DNA of 64,000 bases from positions 1 to 64,000 of the forward strand of contig CAYSOF010000012.1 of the NCBI GenBank assembly GCA_964432595.1. Reading direction: 5' to 3'. Under the pieces are notes generated by a model. That model did not search any database and was not told where the DNA came from. It saw only the letters and a list, made by a program, of their open reading frames with translations. A program made the translations under genes and the position numbers. The stretch comes from DASYLJ01 sp964432595 (GTDB lineage Bacteria; Desulfobacterota; Binatia; DP-6). Shown piece by piece: positions 17,512 to 28,524 of the stretch. Within the stretch, counting starts at the first letter, position 1. Every line of letters begins with the position of its first letter.

Positions 17512-17618
17512 GGGGTTTCCTCCCTATCCACTCTGTCGGCAGAATCGGGCTTGGACTTGAGCGCGCGGCGCGGACGGCGCAGAAGCGACGGCGGACGCCG
17601 CGGCATCCCCCCTACGGC

Positions 17619-18302
17619 ATGATCGACGTACAGGACGTCTCCCGACTCTACCGGCGCGGCGTGGACCTCGTGCATGCGCTCGAGCACGTCACGCTCCACA
17701 TTCCCGCCGGACGCTTCGTCGCGCTGATGGGCCCGTCGGGCTCCGGCAAGTCGACGTTGCTGAACCTGCTGGCCGGTCTCGACCGGCCCGACGGCGGCGA
17801 GGTCGTCATCGCGGGCAAGCCGCTCTCGGGGCTCGACGAGGACGGCCTGGCCGCGTGGCGCGCGCGGCACGTCGGGCTGATCTTCCAGTTCTACAACCTC
17901 CTGCCGGTGCTGACGGCGGTCGAGAACGTCGAGCTGCCCCTGCTGCTCACCGACCTCCGCCGCGGCGAGCGGCGCGAGCGCGCGCTGACGGCGCTCCGTG
18001 CCGTCGGCCTGCCGCACCGCGCCTCGCATCGGCCGCAGGAGTTGTCCGGCGGCGAGCAGCAGCGCGTCGCCATCGCTCGCGCCATCGTCACCGATCCCGA
18101 TCTCCTGGTCGCCGACGAGCCCACCGGCGACCTCGATGCGAAGAGCGCCATCGCCATCCTCACGCTGCTGCGCGAGCTCAATCAGGCGTTCGAGAAAACG
18201 ATCGTGATGGTGACGCACGACCCGCGCGCCGAGCGCTACGTCGACTACGTGATCCGCCTCGACAAGGGCATTCTCGTCGACGACGGGAGCCGCGCGGCGT
18301 GA
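17619..18302 (+). CDS. ABC transporter ATP-binding protein (MacB/LolD type)
   Basis: This 227-residue protein is a complete ATPase: Walker A GPSGSGKST, Q-loop FQFYNLLPVLTAVEN, signature LSGGEQQR, Walker B LLVADEPTGDLD and the H-loop VTHDPR. The sequence is typical of the MacB/LolD/FtsE class, which powers mechanotransmission-type extrusion. It opens a four-gene operon with two permeases and a periplasmic adaptor. Its stop overlaps the next start (GTGA at 18299-18302). Confidence 0.92.
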   Translation: MIDVQDVSRLYRRGVDLVHALEHVTLHIPAGRFVALMGPSGSGKSTLLNLLAGLDRPDGGEVVIAGKPLSGLDEDGLAAWRARHVGLIFQFYNLLPVLTAVENVELPLLLTDLRRGERRERALTALRAVGLPHRASHRPQELSGGEQQRVAIARAIVTDPDLLVADEPTGDLDAKSAIAILTLLRELNQAFEKTIVMVTHDPRAERYVDYVIRLDKGILVDDGSRAA

Positions 18303-19462
18303 CGTACACGCGCCTCATCCTGCGCAACCTGACGCGCCACCCGTTGCGCGCGCTGCTGACGACGCTGTCGATCGCCTTGTCGATCTTCCTCGTCTGCGCC
18401 GTGCTGACACTGCCGTCGGCGATGAACGCGATCTTCGAGCGCGCGGCGTCGAATCAGCGCATCTCGATCCATCACAAGGCGGGTCTCACCTACTGGCTGC
18501 CGGCGTCGTTCGTACAGAAGGTGCGCGTCATCCCGGGGGTCAGCGGCATCAACCAGTTCTCGTGGTTCGGCGGCATCTACGACGAGCCGAAGAACCAGTT
18601 TCCGAACTTCGCGATCGACCCCACGACGGTCGCCGACGTGTGGCCCGATTACCAGATCGATCCCGAGCACCTCGAGCGCTTCAAGCAGATCCGCAACGGC
18701 GCACTCGTCGGCACCGAGGTGATGTCGCAGTTCAAGTGGAAGGTCGGCCAGCAGGTCACGCTGCGCGGGACGATCTTCCCGATCAACCTGACGTTCGAGA
18801 TCGTCGGCGTCATTCCGAACGCCGGCTCGCGCATGTTCTGGTTCAACCGCACGTACCTCCAGGAGGCGATGGAGGACAAAGGCGGGATGAAGAACGTCGG
18901 CATGATCTGGCTGCGTGCCGAGCGCCCCGAGCTGGTCGACGGCATCATCGCGCAGGTCGACGCGCTCTTCCGGAACTCGGAGGCCGAGGTCGCGGCCGAG
19001 ACGGAGAAGGCGTTCTTCGCGAGCTTCATGAACTCGCTGAGCGGGCTGATCCGCGTGATCCTGATCGTCGGCTTTCTCGTCGTCGGCGCGGTGGTGCTGA
19101 TCGCCGCGAACACGAGCGCCATGGGCGTGCGCGAGCGCATCCCCGAGATCGCGATCCTGAAGAGCATCGGCTTCCGCCGCCGGCCCATCCTGGCGGCGCT
19201 GCTCGTCGAGTCGACGTTGCAGGGCTTGGTCGGAGGGCTGCTCGGCGCGGGCGGCGCCTACGCGATCCTCGAGGCGCTGCGCCTCGCGGGCAAGACCGGC
19301 AACAGTCCCTTCCTCGGCCCGCTTGGCGGCTTCCGCATGTCGCCGATGGTGGCCGCCGAGGGCGTCGCGGTCGCGCTCGTCGTCGGGCTGGTCGCCGGGT
19401 TCGTGCCGGCGTGGAACGGCTCGCGGGTGAACGTCGTCGACGCCATGCGCCGGCTCTTCTGA
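18299..19462 (+). CDS. ABC transporter permease (MacB/FtsX type)
   Basis: From the GTG at 18299, overlapping the previous stop by 4 bp, this is a 387-residue protein. It has an N-terminal transmembrane helix (RALLTTLSIALSIFLVCAVL), a large periplasmic domain (about 40-260) and a C-terminal FtsX bundle of three helices that includes the coupling segment ERIPEIAILKSIGFRR. This is the topology of MacB-type permeases. The partner ATPase is the preceding gene. Confidence 0.88.
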   Translation: MTYTRLILRNLTRHPLRALLTTLSIALSIFLVCAVLTLPSAMNAIFERAASNQRISIHHKAGLTYWLPASFVQKVRVIPGVSGINQFSWFGGIYDEPKNQFPNFAIDPTTVADVWPDYQIDPEHLERFKQIRNGALVGTEVMSQFKWKVGQQVTLRGTIFPINLTFEIVGVIPNAGSRMFWFNRTYLQEAMEDKGGMKNVGMIWLRAERPELVDGIIAQVDALFRNSEAEVAAETEKAFFASFMNSLSGLIRVILIVGFLVVGAVVLIAANTSAMGVRERIPEIAILKSIGFRRRPILAALLVESTLQGLVGGLLGAGGAYAILEALRLAGKTGNSPFLGPLGGFRMSPMVAAEGVAVALVVGLVAGFVPAWNGSRVNVVDAMRRLF

Positions 19463-19465
19463 CCG

Positions 19466-20638
19466 ATGGCCATCCCGCTCAGCTACAACGTGCGCAGCCT
19501 GCTGCTCCGGCGCTGGACGAACGCGTTCAGCGCCGGCGGCATCGCGCTCGTCGTCGCGGCGACGATGCTGCTCGCGGCGCTGGTCGGCGGCCTGCAGACG
19601 ATCCTCACGTCGGCGGGCGAGCCCGACAACCTCGTCGTCATGCGCAAAGGCGCCACCAACGACGGGTCGAGCCAGGTGCCGCGCGACGCGGCGCTCGCCG
19701 TCCGCGCCATGCCCGGCATCGCACGCGGCGCGGACGGGCTGCCGCTCGTGTCCGCGGAGATCGTGAACCAGCCGTTCATGCACACGCCGGACGGCGGGCG
19801 CGAGAACGTCCTCGTTCGCGGCGTCGAGCCCGTCGCCTTCGACGTGCACCGCAGCGTGAAGCTGGTCCGCGGACGCATGTTCCAGCCGAAGCTCGGCGAA
19901 ATCGTCGTCGGCGTCGGCGCCGCGCGCCGCTACGACGCCGACGTCGGTCGCACGGTCCGCTTCGGCCGCCGCGACTGGACCGTCGTCGGCGTCTTCGACT
20001 CGGGCGGCACCGCGTTCGACAGCGAGATCTGGGCCGACGTCCGCGACGTGCAGGACGACACCCGCCGCGACGGCTACTCCGGGCTGCGCGTGACCATCGC
20101 GCCGGGCAGCGATCCCGCGGCGCTCGTGCGCCGCCTGCAGAACGACGGCCGCTTCACGCTGCAGGCGAAGCCGGAGACCGCGTACTACAGCGAGCAGGCG
20201 GAGACGGCGAACGCGCTCTACGTGCTCGTCATCACGCTGGCGACGATCATGGCGACGGGCGCGACGTTCGGCGCGCTCAATACGATGTACGCGGCGGTCG
20301 CGAACCGAACCGCGGAGATCGGCACGCTGCGCGCGCTGGGCTTCGGCCGCGGCGCGATCCTCGTGTCGTTCCTGACCGAATCGCTCCTGCTCGCGGCGTT
20401 CGGATTGCTGGTCGGCTTCGCGCTGTCGGCGCTCGCGATGTGGGCGGTGAATACGTTGCTCTCGGGGGTGGCATTCAGCATGATGACGTTCAGCGTGGCC
20501 ACCGTCCTTCTCCGGCCGTCTTTCGGCGGCGCCCTGATGGGGCTCGCGTTCGCTCTCGCCATCGGCGTGTTCGGCGGGCTCGGTCCGGCATGGCGCGCAG
20601 CCAACCTCCGGGTCACCGACGCGCTTCGCCGCGCCTGA
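19466..20638 (+). CDS. Second ABC transporter permease (MacB/FtsX type)
   Basis: This 390-residue protein has the same FtsX architecture as its neighbour: one N-terminal helix, a periplasmic domain with a MacB-like core, and three C-terminal helices with NRTAEIGTLRALGFGRGAILVS. Two non-identical permeases beside one ATPase imply a heterodimeric transporter. The start is 3 bp after the previous stop. Confidence 0.88.
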   Translation: MAIPLSYNVRSLLLRRWTNAFSAGGIALVVAATMLLAALVGGLQTILTSAGEPDNLVVMRKGATNDGSSQVPRDAALAVRAMPGIARGADGLPLVSAEIVNQPFMHTPDGGRENVLVRGVEPVAFDVHRSVKLVRGRMFQPKLGEIVVGVGAARRYDADVGRTVRFGRRDWTVVGVFDSGGTAFDSEIWADVRDVQDDTRRDGYSGLRVTIAPGSDPAALVRRLQNDGRFTLQAKPETAYYSEQAETANALYVLVITLATIMATGATFGALNTMYAAVANRTAEIGTLRALGFGRGAILVSFLTESLLLAAFGLLVGFALSALAMWAVNTLLSGVAFSMMTFSVATVLLRPSFGGALMGLAFALAIGVFGGLGPAWRAANLRVTDALRRA

Positions 20639-20651
20639 TGGGTCAGGGAGC

Positions 20652-21845
20652 ATGAGCGACGCCCCCGAGCAGCTCCGGCAGGATCTCGCCGCGCTCCGCC
20701 TGAGCCGCGACGCGCAGCCGCGCGCGCGCAAGAGCCGGCGTGGGCTCGTGATCGGGATCGTGGCGGCCGTCGCCATCGCCGTGTTCGCGGCCGTTCGGCT
20801 CACCACTGGACGGGCCGCGATCGTCGACATCGCGCCCGTGAGCGTGGTCGCACCCGCCGCCGCCGGCGAGACGCAGGTGCCGGTGCTGTCGGGCGCCGGC
20901 TACGTCGTCAGCGCCGACCGCTACATCTCGATCGGCGTGCGCGTCGCCGGACGCATCGACCGCTACGTCGTCGAGGAGGGCGACCACGTGCAGGCCGGCG
21001 ATCCCCTCGTCCAGCTCGACGCGCGCGAGTACCAGGCGGCGGTCGAGCGGGCCGACGCCAACCTGACGCTCGCGCGCGCGAACGCCAACCTCGCCGAGCA
21101 GCAGCTGAAGCGCATGGAGTCGCTCGCGCGTAGCGGCGTCATCTCGCGCGACGAGCTGGACGTGCGTCGCGCCGAGGCCGCCAGCTCACGCGCCCGCGTC
21201 GGCACCGCGGAGGCGGAGCTCGATCAGGCCCGCGTCGCGCTCGAGTACACGACGCTGCGGGCGCCGCGCGGCGGCGTGATCCTGGCGAAGCTGAAGGAGG
21301 TCGGCGAGATCGCCGTCCCCGGCGGCTTCTCCGGCTCGGGCGATCTCATCCGCATGGCGAACCTGCAGAGCCTGCGCGGCCAGGTCGACGTCACGGAGGC
21401 GGAGCTGTCGAAGATCCACATCGGCCAGCGCGCCGAGGTGGTGCCCGACGCGCGCCCCGATCGGCACTACGCCGCGCACGTCGTGAAGCTCTACCCGCAG
21501 GTCGACCGTCAGAAGGGCACGCTACGCGTCGAGGTGCAGATCGAGCAGCCCGACGATCAGCTGTGGCCCGACATGAGCGCGCGCATCACGTTCTTCGAGC
21601 CGGTGCAGTCCGCGGCGGGCGGCGCCGTGCTGATCCCGCGCACCGCCGTACGTTCCGACGACGCGGGGAGCTACGTGTGGGTCGTCGCCGACGGACACGT
21701 CCGCCGGGCCCAGATCACGCTGGGCAGCGACTTCGCGGACGACGTGCAGGTGACCGCCGGCCTCGCCGGCGGCGAGCAGATCGTCGTCGGCGACGCGCCA
21801 CCGCTCACCGACGGGCAGCGCGTGCAGCCCGCGACGACGCAGTAG
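20652..21845 (+). CDS. Periplasmic adaptor (HlyD/MacA-type membrane fusion protein)
   Basis: This 397-residue protein has one N-terminal membrane anchor (about 30-50), a split lipoyl domain (VRVAGRIDRYVVEEGDHVQAGD and its later partner TTLRAPRGGVILAKL), an alpha-helical hairpin (about 130-205) and beta-barrel plus membrane-proximal domains. It would connect the ABC transporter to an outer-membrane channel for export of a small molecule, lipid or peptide. No TolC-like gene is in the window. It ends the operon begun at 17619. Confidence 0.9.
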   Translation: MSDAPEQLRQDLAALRLSRDAQPRARKSRRGLVIGIVAAVAIAVFAAVRLTTGRAAIVDIAPVSVVAPAAAGETQVPVLSGAGYVVSADRYISIGVRVAGRIDRYVVEEGDHVQAGDPLVQLDAREYQAAVERADANLTLARANANLAEQQLKRMESLARSGVISRDELDVRRAEAASSRARVGTAEAELDQARVALEYTTLRAPRGGVILAKLKEVGEIAVPGGFSGSGDLIRMANLQSLRGQVDVTEAELSKIHIGQRAEVVPDARPDRHYAAHVVKLYPQVDRQKGTLRVEVQIEQPDDQLWPDMSARITFFEPVQSAAGGAVLIPRTAVRSDDAGSYVWVVADGHVRRAQITLGSDFADDVQVTAGLAGGEQIVVGDAPPLTDGQRVQPATTQ

Positions 21846-21854
21846 CGGGCCGGC

Positions 21855-22016
21855 TCAGCTGCGCGGCTTCAGCTTCTTGCGGACGACGACGGCGACTTCC
21901 TGACCGTTCACCTTCACGGTGCGACGGTCGTCGGTCGACGACGTCTGGGGCTGCGGCTTGGTCGTGGCGCGATCCTGTCGCCACTTCCGCAGCTCCTTCT
22001 CCAGATTCTCGAGCAT
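21855..22016 (-). CDS. Small hypothetical protein downstream of rpoD
   Basis: This 53-residue protein starts at the ATG at 22016, which has a good GGAGG 4 nt upstream. It begins with an amphipathic helix (MLENLEKELRKWRQD), then has a polar linker, and ends in a short beta-like stretch VKVNGQEVAVVVRKKLKPRS. I do not recognise a family. It lies 63 bp after rpoD on the same strand, so it may be co-transcribed. The in-frame ATG at 22037 lacks the ribosome site. Confidence 0.5.
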   Translation of the reverse strand: MLENLEKELRKWRQDRATTKPQPQTSSTDDRRTVKVNGQEVAVVVRKKLKPRS

Positions 22017-22079
22017 CCGTCCTCCGGCCGACCGCATGCCGCGGTCGACCTGTGTCTTTCTCGCGCGGCTCGCGGCCCT

Positions 22080-23882
<1,803 letters not shown>

Positions 23883-24120
23883 GCGGTTCACGCCACGGGC
23901 AGTCGGCTGGGGGGAGAGAGCCAGGGGGAGCAAGGTGCGTTCAGCACGTACACGCAATGCTCGCGTAGGTTCCGCTCAACGGGGAGACTCGGGTACGGCG
24001 CGTTCCCGGCGAAAGGAGGACGAGCGGCATTCAGCGTGCCAGAACGCGGTATCAGGGCCGTGAACCTACTCAGCGAGACCACCCTCGTCAAGAGAAAAGC
24101 ATGGCCGCCGCCGTAGGTTT

Positions 24121-24137
24121 TCGCATCCCGGATGCGA
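24121..24137. promoter_or_regulatory. 17-bp perfect palindrome in the rpoD/F420-reductase intergenic region
   Basis: TCGCATCC-C-GGATGCGA has 8-bp perfect arms. It sits 42 bp before the F420 reductase start and overlaps or abuts the region where its -35 would fall (TTGCCG at 24144-24149). This is a candidate operator. The rest of the 297-bp interval 23883-24179 holds the presumed rpoD promoter and nothing else I can identify. Confidence 0.45.
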
Positions 24138-24165
24138 TCCCGGTTGCCGGCGTACCATGAGTCGC

Positions 24166-24171
24166 TATGCT
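24166..24171 (+). promoter_or_regulatory. GCTATGCT -10-like box before the F420 reductase
   Basis: TATGCT, preceded by GC, ends 8 nt before the ATG at 24180. TTGCCG at 24144-24149 gives a -35 with a 16-nt spacer. Predicted initiation would be at or within 1-2 nt of the start codon. Confidence 0.5.
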
Positions 24172-24179
24172 CCTTCGGG

Positions 24180-24836
24180 ATGGACGAAGCAATCGCCCTC
24201 GTCGGTGGTACCGGGGCGCTCGGCGCCGGGCTCGCGCTGCGCCTCGCCGCGGCCGGCGAGCACGTCGTGATCGGGTCGCGCGACGCGCAGCGCGCCCGGG
24301 CCGCGGCCGACACGGTCCTCGCCGCGGTGCCCGGCGCGCGGGTCGAGGGGGCCGCGAACCGGGACGCCGTCCTCTGCTGCCGGCGGGTGCTCCTGTCGGT
24401 CCCGTTCGCCGGGCTGCCGGCGTGGCTCGCGGACGAGGCGGCGCACCTCGGCGGGAAGCTGCTGATCGACGTGGTCGTTCCCCTCGCGTTTCAGAACGGG
24501 TTTTGTACGCTCGCGCCGGTACCCGACGCACCCTCCGTCGGCGAGTCGATCCAGCGCGCCGTGCCGGCGGCGCGGGTGGTGAGCGCCTTCAAGAACCTGC
24601 CGGCCGGGCCGCTGCAGGACCTCGCGACGCCGCTCGCCGCCGACGTCCTTCTTTGCGGCGACGACGCCGCCGCGCGCGACGAGGTCGCGGCGCTGGTGGA
24701 ACGCTGCGCCGGACTCCGCGCCGTCGATGTCGGCGCCCTGGCGAACGCGCGCTACCTGGAAGCCATCACGGCGATGCTCGTGAACCTGAACCGTCGGCAC
24801 AAGGTGCACGCGTCGATCGCGATCACCGGGCTCTGA
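24180..24836 (+). CDS. npdG: NADPH-dependent F420 reductase
   Basis: This 218-residue protein opens directly with a Rossmann dinucleotide motif, IALVGGTGALGAGLALRLA, and contains VVIGSRDAQRARAAA, the phosphate-binding segment of NADPH:F420 oxidoreductases. Later it has DVVVPLAF and VSAFKNLPA, both typical of this family. It transfers hydride between NADPH and coenzyme F420 in the cytosol, supplying F420H2 to F420-dependent enzymes such as the LLM and Ddn-like proteins in this window. The start at 24180 places the Rossmann motif at the N-terminus as in homologues. Confidence 0.8.
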   Translation: MDEAIALVGGTGALGAGLALRLAAAGEHVVIGSRDAQRARAAADTVLAAVPGARVEGAANRDAVLCCRRVLLSVPFAGLPAWLADEAAHLGGKLLIDVVVPLAFQNGFCTLAPVPDAPSVGESIQRAVPAARVVSAFKNLPAGPLQDLATPLAADVLLCGDDAAARDEVAALVERCAGLRAVDVGALANARYLEAITAMLVNLNRRHKVHASIAITGL

Positions 24837-24839
24837 CGG

Positions 24840-26237
24840 TCAGCCCTCGCGGCCGCGGTACGACTCGGCGTCGATGCCGTAGTCGGCGAGCTTCTGCTGG
24901 AGCTGCTGGCGGTACATGCCCATCTCCTCGGCCGCCTTCGAGATGTTGCCGCGGTGACGGGCGAGCGCCTCGCCGATGAAGCGACGCTCGAAGTCCTCGA
25001 CGAGGCGCTGCTTGGCGTCGCGGAACGTCATCGCGCCGGGCTCCGCCCCCGCCATCGCCTCGACGGGCGTCGCGCGCAGCGCCGCCGGCAGGTCGTCGAC
25101 GACGATCTCCGGGCCCGACGCCAGCGCCACCGCCTGCTCGATCGCATGCTCGAGCTCGCGGGCGTTTCCCGGCCAGGCATGCGCGACGAGCGCCCGATAC
25201 GCGGCCGGCGCCAGCGTTCGCTGCGGGCGCCGCAGGCGCTCGGCCGCCGCGCGGAGGAAGCGCTCGATCAGCAGCGGCAGGTCCTCCGGCCGCTCGGCGA
25301 GCGGCGGCAGCGCCACCGTGACGACGTTCAGCCGGTAGTACAGGTCCTCGCGGAATCGGCCGTCCCGCACCCGCGCCTCGAGATCCTGGTTCGTGGCGGC
25401 CAGGATGCGGACGTCGACCGGTAGCGTGCGGTTGCCGCCCACCCGTTCGAACTCGCGCTCCTGGAGGACGCGCAGGATCTTCGCCTGCGTCTCGAGCGGC
25501 ATGTCGCCGATCTCGTCGAGCAGCAGCGTGCCGCCGTCGGCCACCTCGAACTTGCCCTCGCGCGCCGACGTCGCGCCGGTGAACGCGCCCTTCTCGTGGC
25601 CGAACAGCTCGCTCTCGACCAGGTCGCGCGCGAACGCCGCGCAGTTCACCTTGACGAAGGGCTTGCTCCGGCGCGGGCTGCGCCAATGGATGGCATTGGC
25701 CACGAGCTCCTTGCCCGTGCCGCTCGGGCCGCGGATCAGGACCGTCAGGTCGGTGTCGGCGACCTTCCGCACGACGTCGAACACGCGCTGCATCGCGGCG
25801 CTCTTGCCGACGATGTTCTCGAACGCGTACGCGCCGCTCACGTGCTCCTGGAGCAGCTTCAGGTCGCGCCGCAGGGTGACGCCCTCGAGCGCGCGGCCGA
25901 CGACGAGCTCGAGCTCGTCGTTGTCGAACGGCTTCGGCACGTAGTCGGCGGCGCCCTGCTTCATCGCCTCGACCGCGACGCGTTCCGACCCGTACGCCGT
26001 GATGACGACGACCGCCGTCTCCGGGCTCCGCGACTTGACCGCCCGCAGCACGTCGAGGCCGCTGGCCGCGCCGAGGCTCAGGTCGGTGACGACGAGGTGG
26101 TACGTGCGCTGCGCGAGCTGTGCCAGCGCCTCGTCGGCCGACGTCGCGGTGTCCACCTCGTGCCCCAGCCCGGACAGGAGACGACGGATCGCGATGCCGA
26201 TCGCGCGCTCGTCGTCGACGACGAGGATGACGCTCAC
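24840..26237 (-). CDS. NtrC-type sigma-54-dependent response regulator
   Basis: This 465-residue protein has a receiver domain (1-120; acceptor D52 in LVVTDLSLG, Lys in VPKPF), then a sigma-54 interaction AAA+ domain with Walker A GPSGTGKE, the sigma-54 contact loop GAFTGA and Walker B TLLLDEIGD. A Fis-type helix-turn-helix follows at the C-terminus (ARHRGNISKAAEEMGMYRQQLQQKL). Once phosphorylated it should bind upstream sites and remodel sigma-54 holoenzyme. The GTG start at 26237 overlaps the kinase stop by 4 bp, so kinase and regulator are coupled. The probable target promoter is at 28481. Confidence 0.92.
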   Translation of the reverse strand: MSVILVVDDERAIGIAIRRLLSGLGHEVDTATSADEALAQLAQRTYHLVVTDLSLGAASGLDVLRAVKSRSPETAVVVITAYGSERVAVEAMKQGAADYVPKPFDNDELELVVGRALEGVTLRRDLKLLQEHVSGAYAFENIVGKSAAMQRVFDVVRKVADTDLTVLIRGPSGTGKELVANAIHWRSPRRSKPFVKVNCAAFARDLVESELFGHEKGAFTGATSAREGKFEVADGGTLLLDEIGDMPLETQAKILRVLQEREFERVGGNRTLPVDVRILAATNQDLEARVRDGRFREDLYYRLNVVTVALPPLAERPEDLPLLIERFLRAAAERLRRPQRTLAPAAYRALVAHAWPGNARELEHAIEQAVALASGPEIVVDDLPAALRATPVEAMAGAEPGAMTFRDAKQRLVEDFERRFIGEALARHRGNISKAAEEMGMYRQQLQQKLADYGIDAESYRGREG

Positions 26238-28318
26238 GCCGGCAGCTCCACCGTCACGGTGAGCCCCGCGCCCGGCTGGCTCGCCATCAGCAGCCGGCCG
26301 CCGTGCGCCTCGACCGTGCGCCGCGCGATCGCGAGCCCGAGCCCCGTACCCGACGGCTTCAGCGAGAAGAACGGCTCGACGAGGCGCGGCAGCATGTCGG
26401 CGGCGACGCCCGGACCGCTGTCGCGCACGGCCACGGCCACGCGCTCCGCGGTGCGCTCGACGGCGAGCCGCAGCGCGCGCGGCCCGGCGAACGCGGCGAG
26501 CGCGTCGGCCGCGTTCTCGATCAGGTTGATCAGCACCTGGCGCAGCTTCTCCGCGTCCCCGCGTGCCACGATGCCGGGCGGAGCATCCAGCTCCACCGAC
26601 GTTCCCGCCGCGTCGAGCCGCGGCCGGCAGTGCTCGACGGTCGCACGTACCAGCGCGCCGACGTCGACCGGCGCGCACGACAGCTCCTCGCGCCGCGCGA
26701 AGCGGAGCAGTGTCGCGACCTGGCGCTCCACGCGCTCGAGCTCCTCGAGGATGATGCCGAGCTCGTCCTTGAACGGCGCGGACGGCTCGCGCGCGAGCTG
26801 TTGCGCCAGGCTGCGCGCCGCGGTGATCGGGTTGCGGATCTCGTGCGCGACGCGCGCCGCCAGCTCGCCGATCGCGGCGAGCTTCTCGGCGTGCGCGAGC
26901 TGCCGCTCGACGGTCACCGCCCGTGACAGCAGCTCGCAGCCGTCGAGCAGCAACGCGAGCTGATCGGCGACGCCGTCGATCGCGATGTCCTCGTCCTCGT
27001 TGAAGCTCGCCCCGCGCAGGTCGGTGCGGATGAACGCGTGGCCCCACTTGCGGCGCGGGCTCGCGATCGGCACCACCATCAGCACGTCGGCGGCCATCAG
27101 CGCATCGGCGATCGGGCGCGGCAGGTCGCGGAACGCCATGCCCGAGAACGTCCGGTCGGGGATGACGCCGTCCTCGAACGGCCACACCCGGCAAATGTCG
27201 TCCATCGCGATGTCGCCGTGGGCGATGACGCGGCCGTCGTGCAGCAAGATCGCGGCGCCTCGCAGGCCGAGCGACCGCACCAGCTCGCCGCCGGCCCGCG
27301 AGCAACACGCCGCCGCCCCCTGCTCGGGCGACAGCGAGCGCAGCGCGCGATGGACCTGCAGCCAGCGCGCCCGCTCTTGCCGGAAGAGGAAGCGTGCGAA
27401 GCGCGCGTGCGCCCGCGCGCGGACGGGTGCCAAACCGAGCGCGAGCGCCAGCAGCAGGCACAGCATGACGAAGCGCTTCACCTCGGGCGTGGTGCGCGCG
27501 GCGAGCTCGTGGGCACCGAGCAGCATGCAGCCGGCGACCGCGACCATGACGAGGCCCGTCATCGCGCTCGGCAGGACGTCGCCCATGCTGCGCGCGACGA
27601 ACGGCGTCGCGAAGAGCAAGCCGCCCAGCGCGTGGAACGCCGCCATCCAGAACGTGAAGGTCGGCGCGTCCGTGGCGAGCATCAGGTTGACGAACGTCGT
27701 GCCCTGCGCCAGCGGCACGGCCGTCGTGGCTGCGACGACGACGAAGGCGCTACCGATCGCCACCGCGTCGGCCGTGCGGACGTCGCCGACGCCGCCGGCG
27801 CGCCATCCACCCGGGCCGCCGAGCCGCCGCAGGTCGTAGACGATGAGGGCACCCATCACGAGGAGGTAGCTGTTGAACGTCAGCGCGATCGTCTGGAGGC
27901 TGCCCGCCCAGTGGACGATGCCGAGATCGAGCAGAACGACGAGGAGGCTGGCCGTGACGCAGAGGCCGTAGTTGACGGCGAGCCATCGGCGGCTCGGCTG
28001 CTCGCTACGCATCGGCCAGAGCCGCACCAGGTGACGGCTGCACGCGACGACGACCACGACCGTCAGGTCGTTCAGCATGAGCAGCACGTCCAGGACCGGC
28101 ATGCCGAGGCGCAGCCACGGCGACGGCAGCAGCAGGATCAGCATGAAGGCGATGAAGTGGACCGCCTCCAGCGTGGTGACCGGGACGAGGACGCGGGCGA
28201 ACTGCCCCTGCGGCTTGCGCTCCTGGACGTACCGCCAGATGTCGCGGGTGATCGCCGACCAGACGAGGACCGGGACGAGGGTCAGCGCCGCGCCCGCGAG
28301 ACGGAGATCGGGTGTCAC
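26234..28318 (-). CDS. Membrane sensor kinase partner of the NtrC-type regulator (PrsK-like layout)
   Basis: This protein of about 694 residues has eight or so N-terminal hydrophobic segments (about 1-320), a GAF-like region (about 340-470), HisKA with H492 in AHEIRNPIT, and HATPase_c with NLIENAADAL, DSGPGV and GTGLGLAI. The layout resembles PrsK and NtrB-like kinases that feed sigma-54 activators. The start is uncertain: GTG codons at 28318 and 28321 precede the first hydrophobic helix (LRLAGAALTLVPVLVW); a longer frame to 28486 would read through the divergent control region and is less likely. It is divergent from the small membrane proteins at 28525. Confidence 0.85.
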   Translation of the reverse strand: MTPDLRLAGAALTLVPVLVWSAITRDIWRYVQERKPQGQFARVLVPVTTLEAVHFIAFMLILLLPSPWLRLGMPVLDVLLMLNDLTVVVVVACSRHLVRLWPMRSEQPSRRWLAVNYGLCVTASLLVVLLDLGIVHWAGSLQTIALTFNSYLLVMGALIVYDLRRLGGPGGWRAGGVGDVRTADAVAIGSAFVVVAATTAVPLAQGTTFVNLMLATDAPTFTFWMAAFHALGGLLFATPFVARSMGDVLPSAMTGLVMVAVAGCMLLGAHELAARTTPEVKRFVMLCLLLALALGLAPVRARAHARFARFLFRQERARWLQVHRALRSLSPEQGAAACCSRAGGELVRSLGLRGAAILLHDGRVIAHGDIAMDDICRVWPFEDGVIPDRTFSGMAFRDLPRPIADALMAADVLMVVPIASPRRKWGHAFIRTDLRGASFNEDEDIAIDGVADQLALLLDGCELLSRAVTVERQLAHAEKLAAIGELAARVAHEIRNPITAARSLAQQLAREPSAPFKDELGIILEELERVERQVATLLRFARREELSCAPVDVGALVRATVEHCRPRLDAAGTSVELDAPPGIVARGDAEKLRQVLINLIENAADALAAFAGPRALRLAVERTAERVAVAVRDSGPGVAADMLPRLVEPFFSLKPSGTGLGLAIARRTVEAHGGRLLMASQPGAGLTVTVELPA

Positions 28319-28394
28319 CACACCCCGGCCCTCGCAACTTCGATGCCGGCCCTCACGCCCCGTTGATCTAGTCCATCCGCCCCCGGGGTGCCTA

Positions 28395-28441
28395 CTGCAG
28401 CATGCGGCCGCAGCAGCCGCGCTGCAGTGCGGACATTGCAG
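28395..28441. promoter_or_regulatory. Two palindromic sites, candidate activator binding sites
   Basis: CTGCAGCATGCGGCCGCAG (28395-28413) and CTGCAGTGCGGACATTGCAG (28422-28441) share CTGCAG at the left and GCAG at the right end, with a GC-rich centre. They lie about 75 and 103 bp upstream of the start predicted from the -24/-12 element, the normal position for a sigma-54 activator's enhancer. The likely binder is the NtrC-type regulator encoded on the other side of this region. Confidence 0.55.
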
Positions 28442-28480
28442 CGCGGCCGAAAAGCGCCGTCCGATCGCGGACCGCCCTCC

Positions 28481-28495
28481 TGGCACGATCCCTGC
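28481..28495 (+). promoter_or_regulatory. Sigma-54 (-24/-12) promoter
   Basis: TGGCACG-ATCC-CTGC matches the consensus TGGCAC-N5-TTGC with one change, and the invariant GG (28482-28483) and GC (28494-28495) are exactly 10 nt apart. Initiation would be near 28507, leaving an 18-nt leader containing GGAGG before the ATG at 28525. Confidence 0.8.
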
Positions 28496-28524
28496 GAAAG
28501 CACGCCGCCAGGAGGATGATGACC

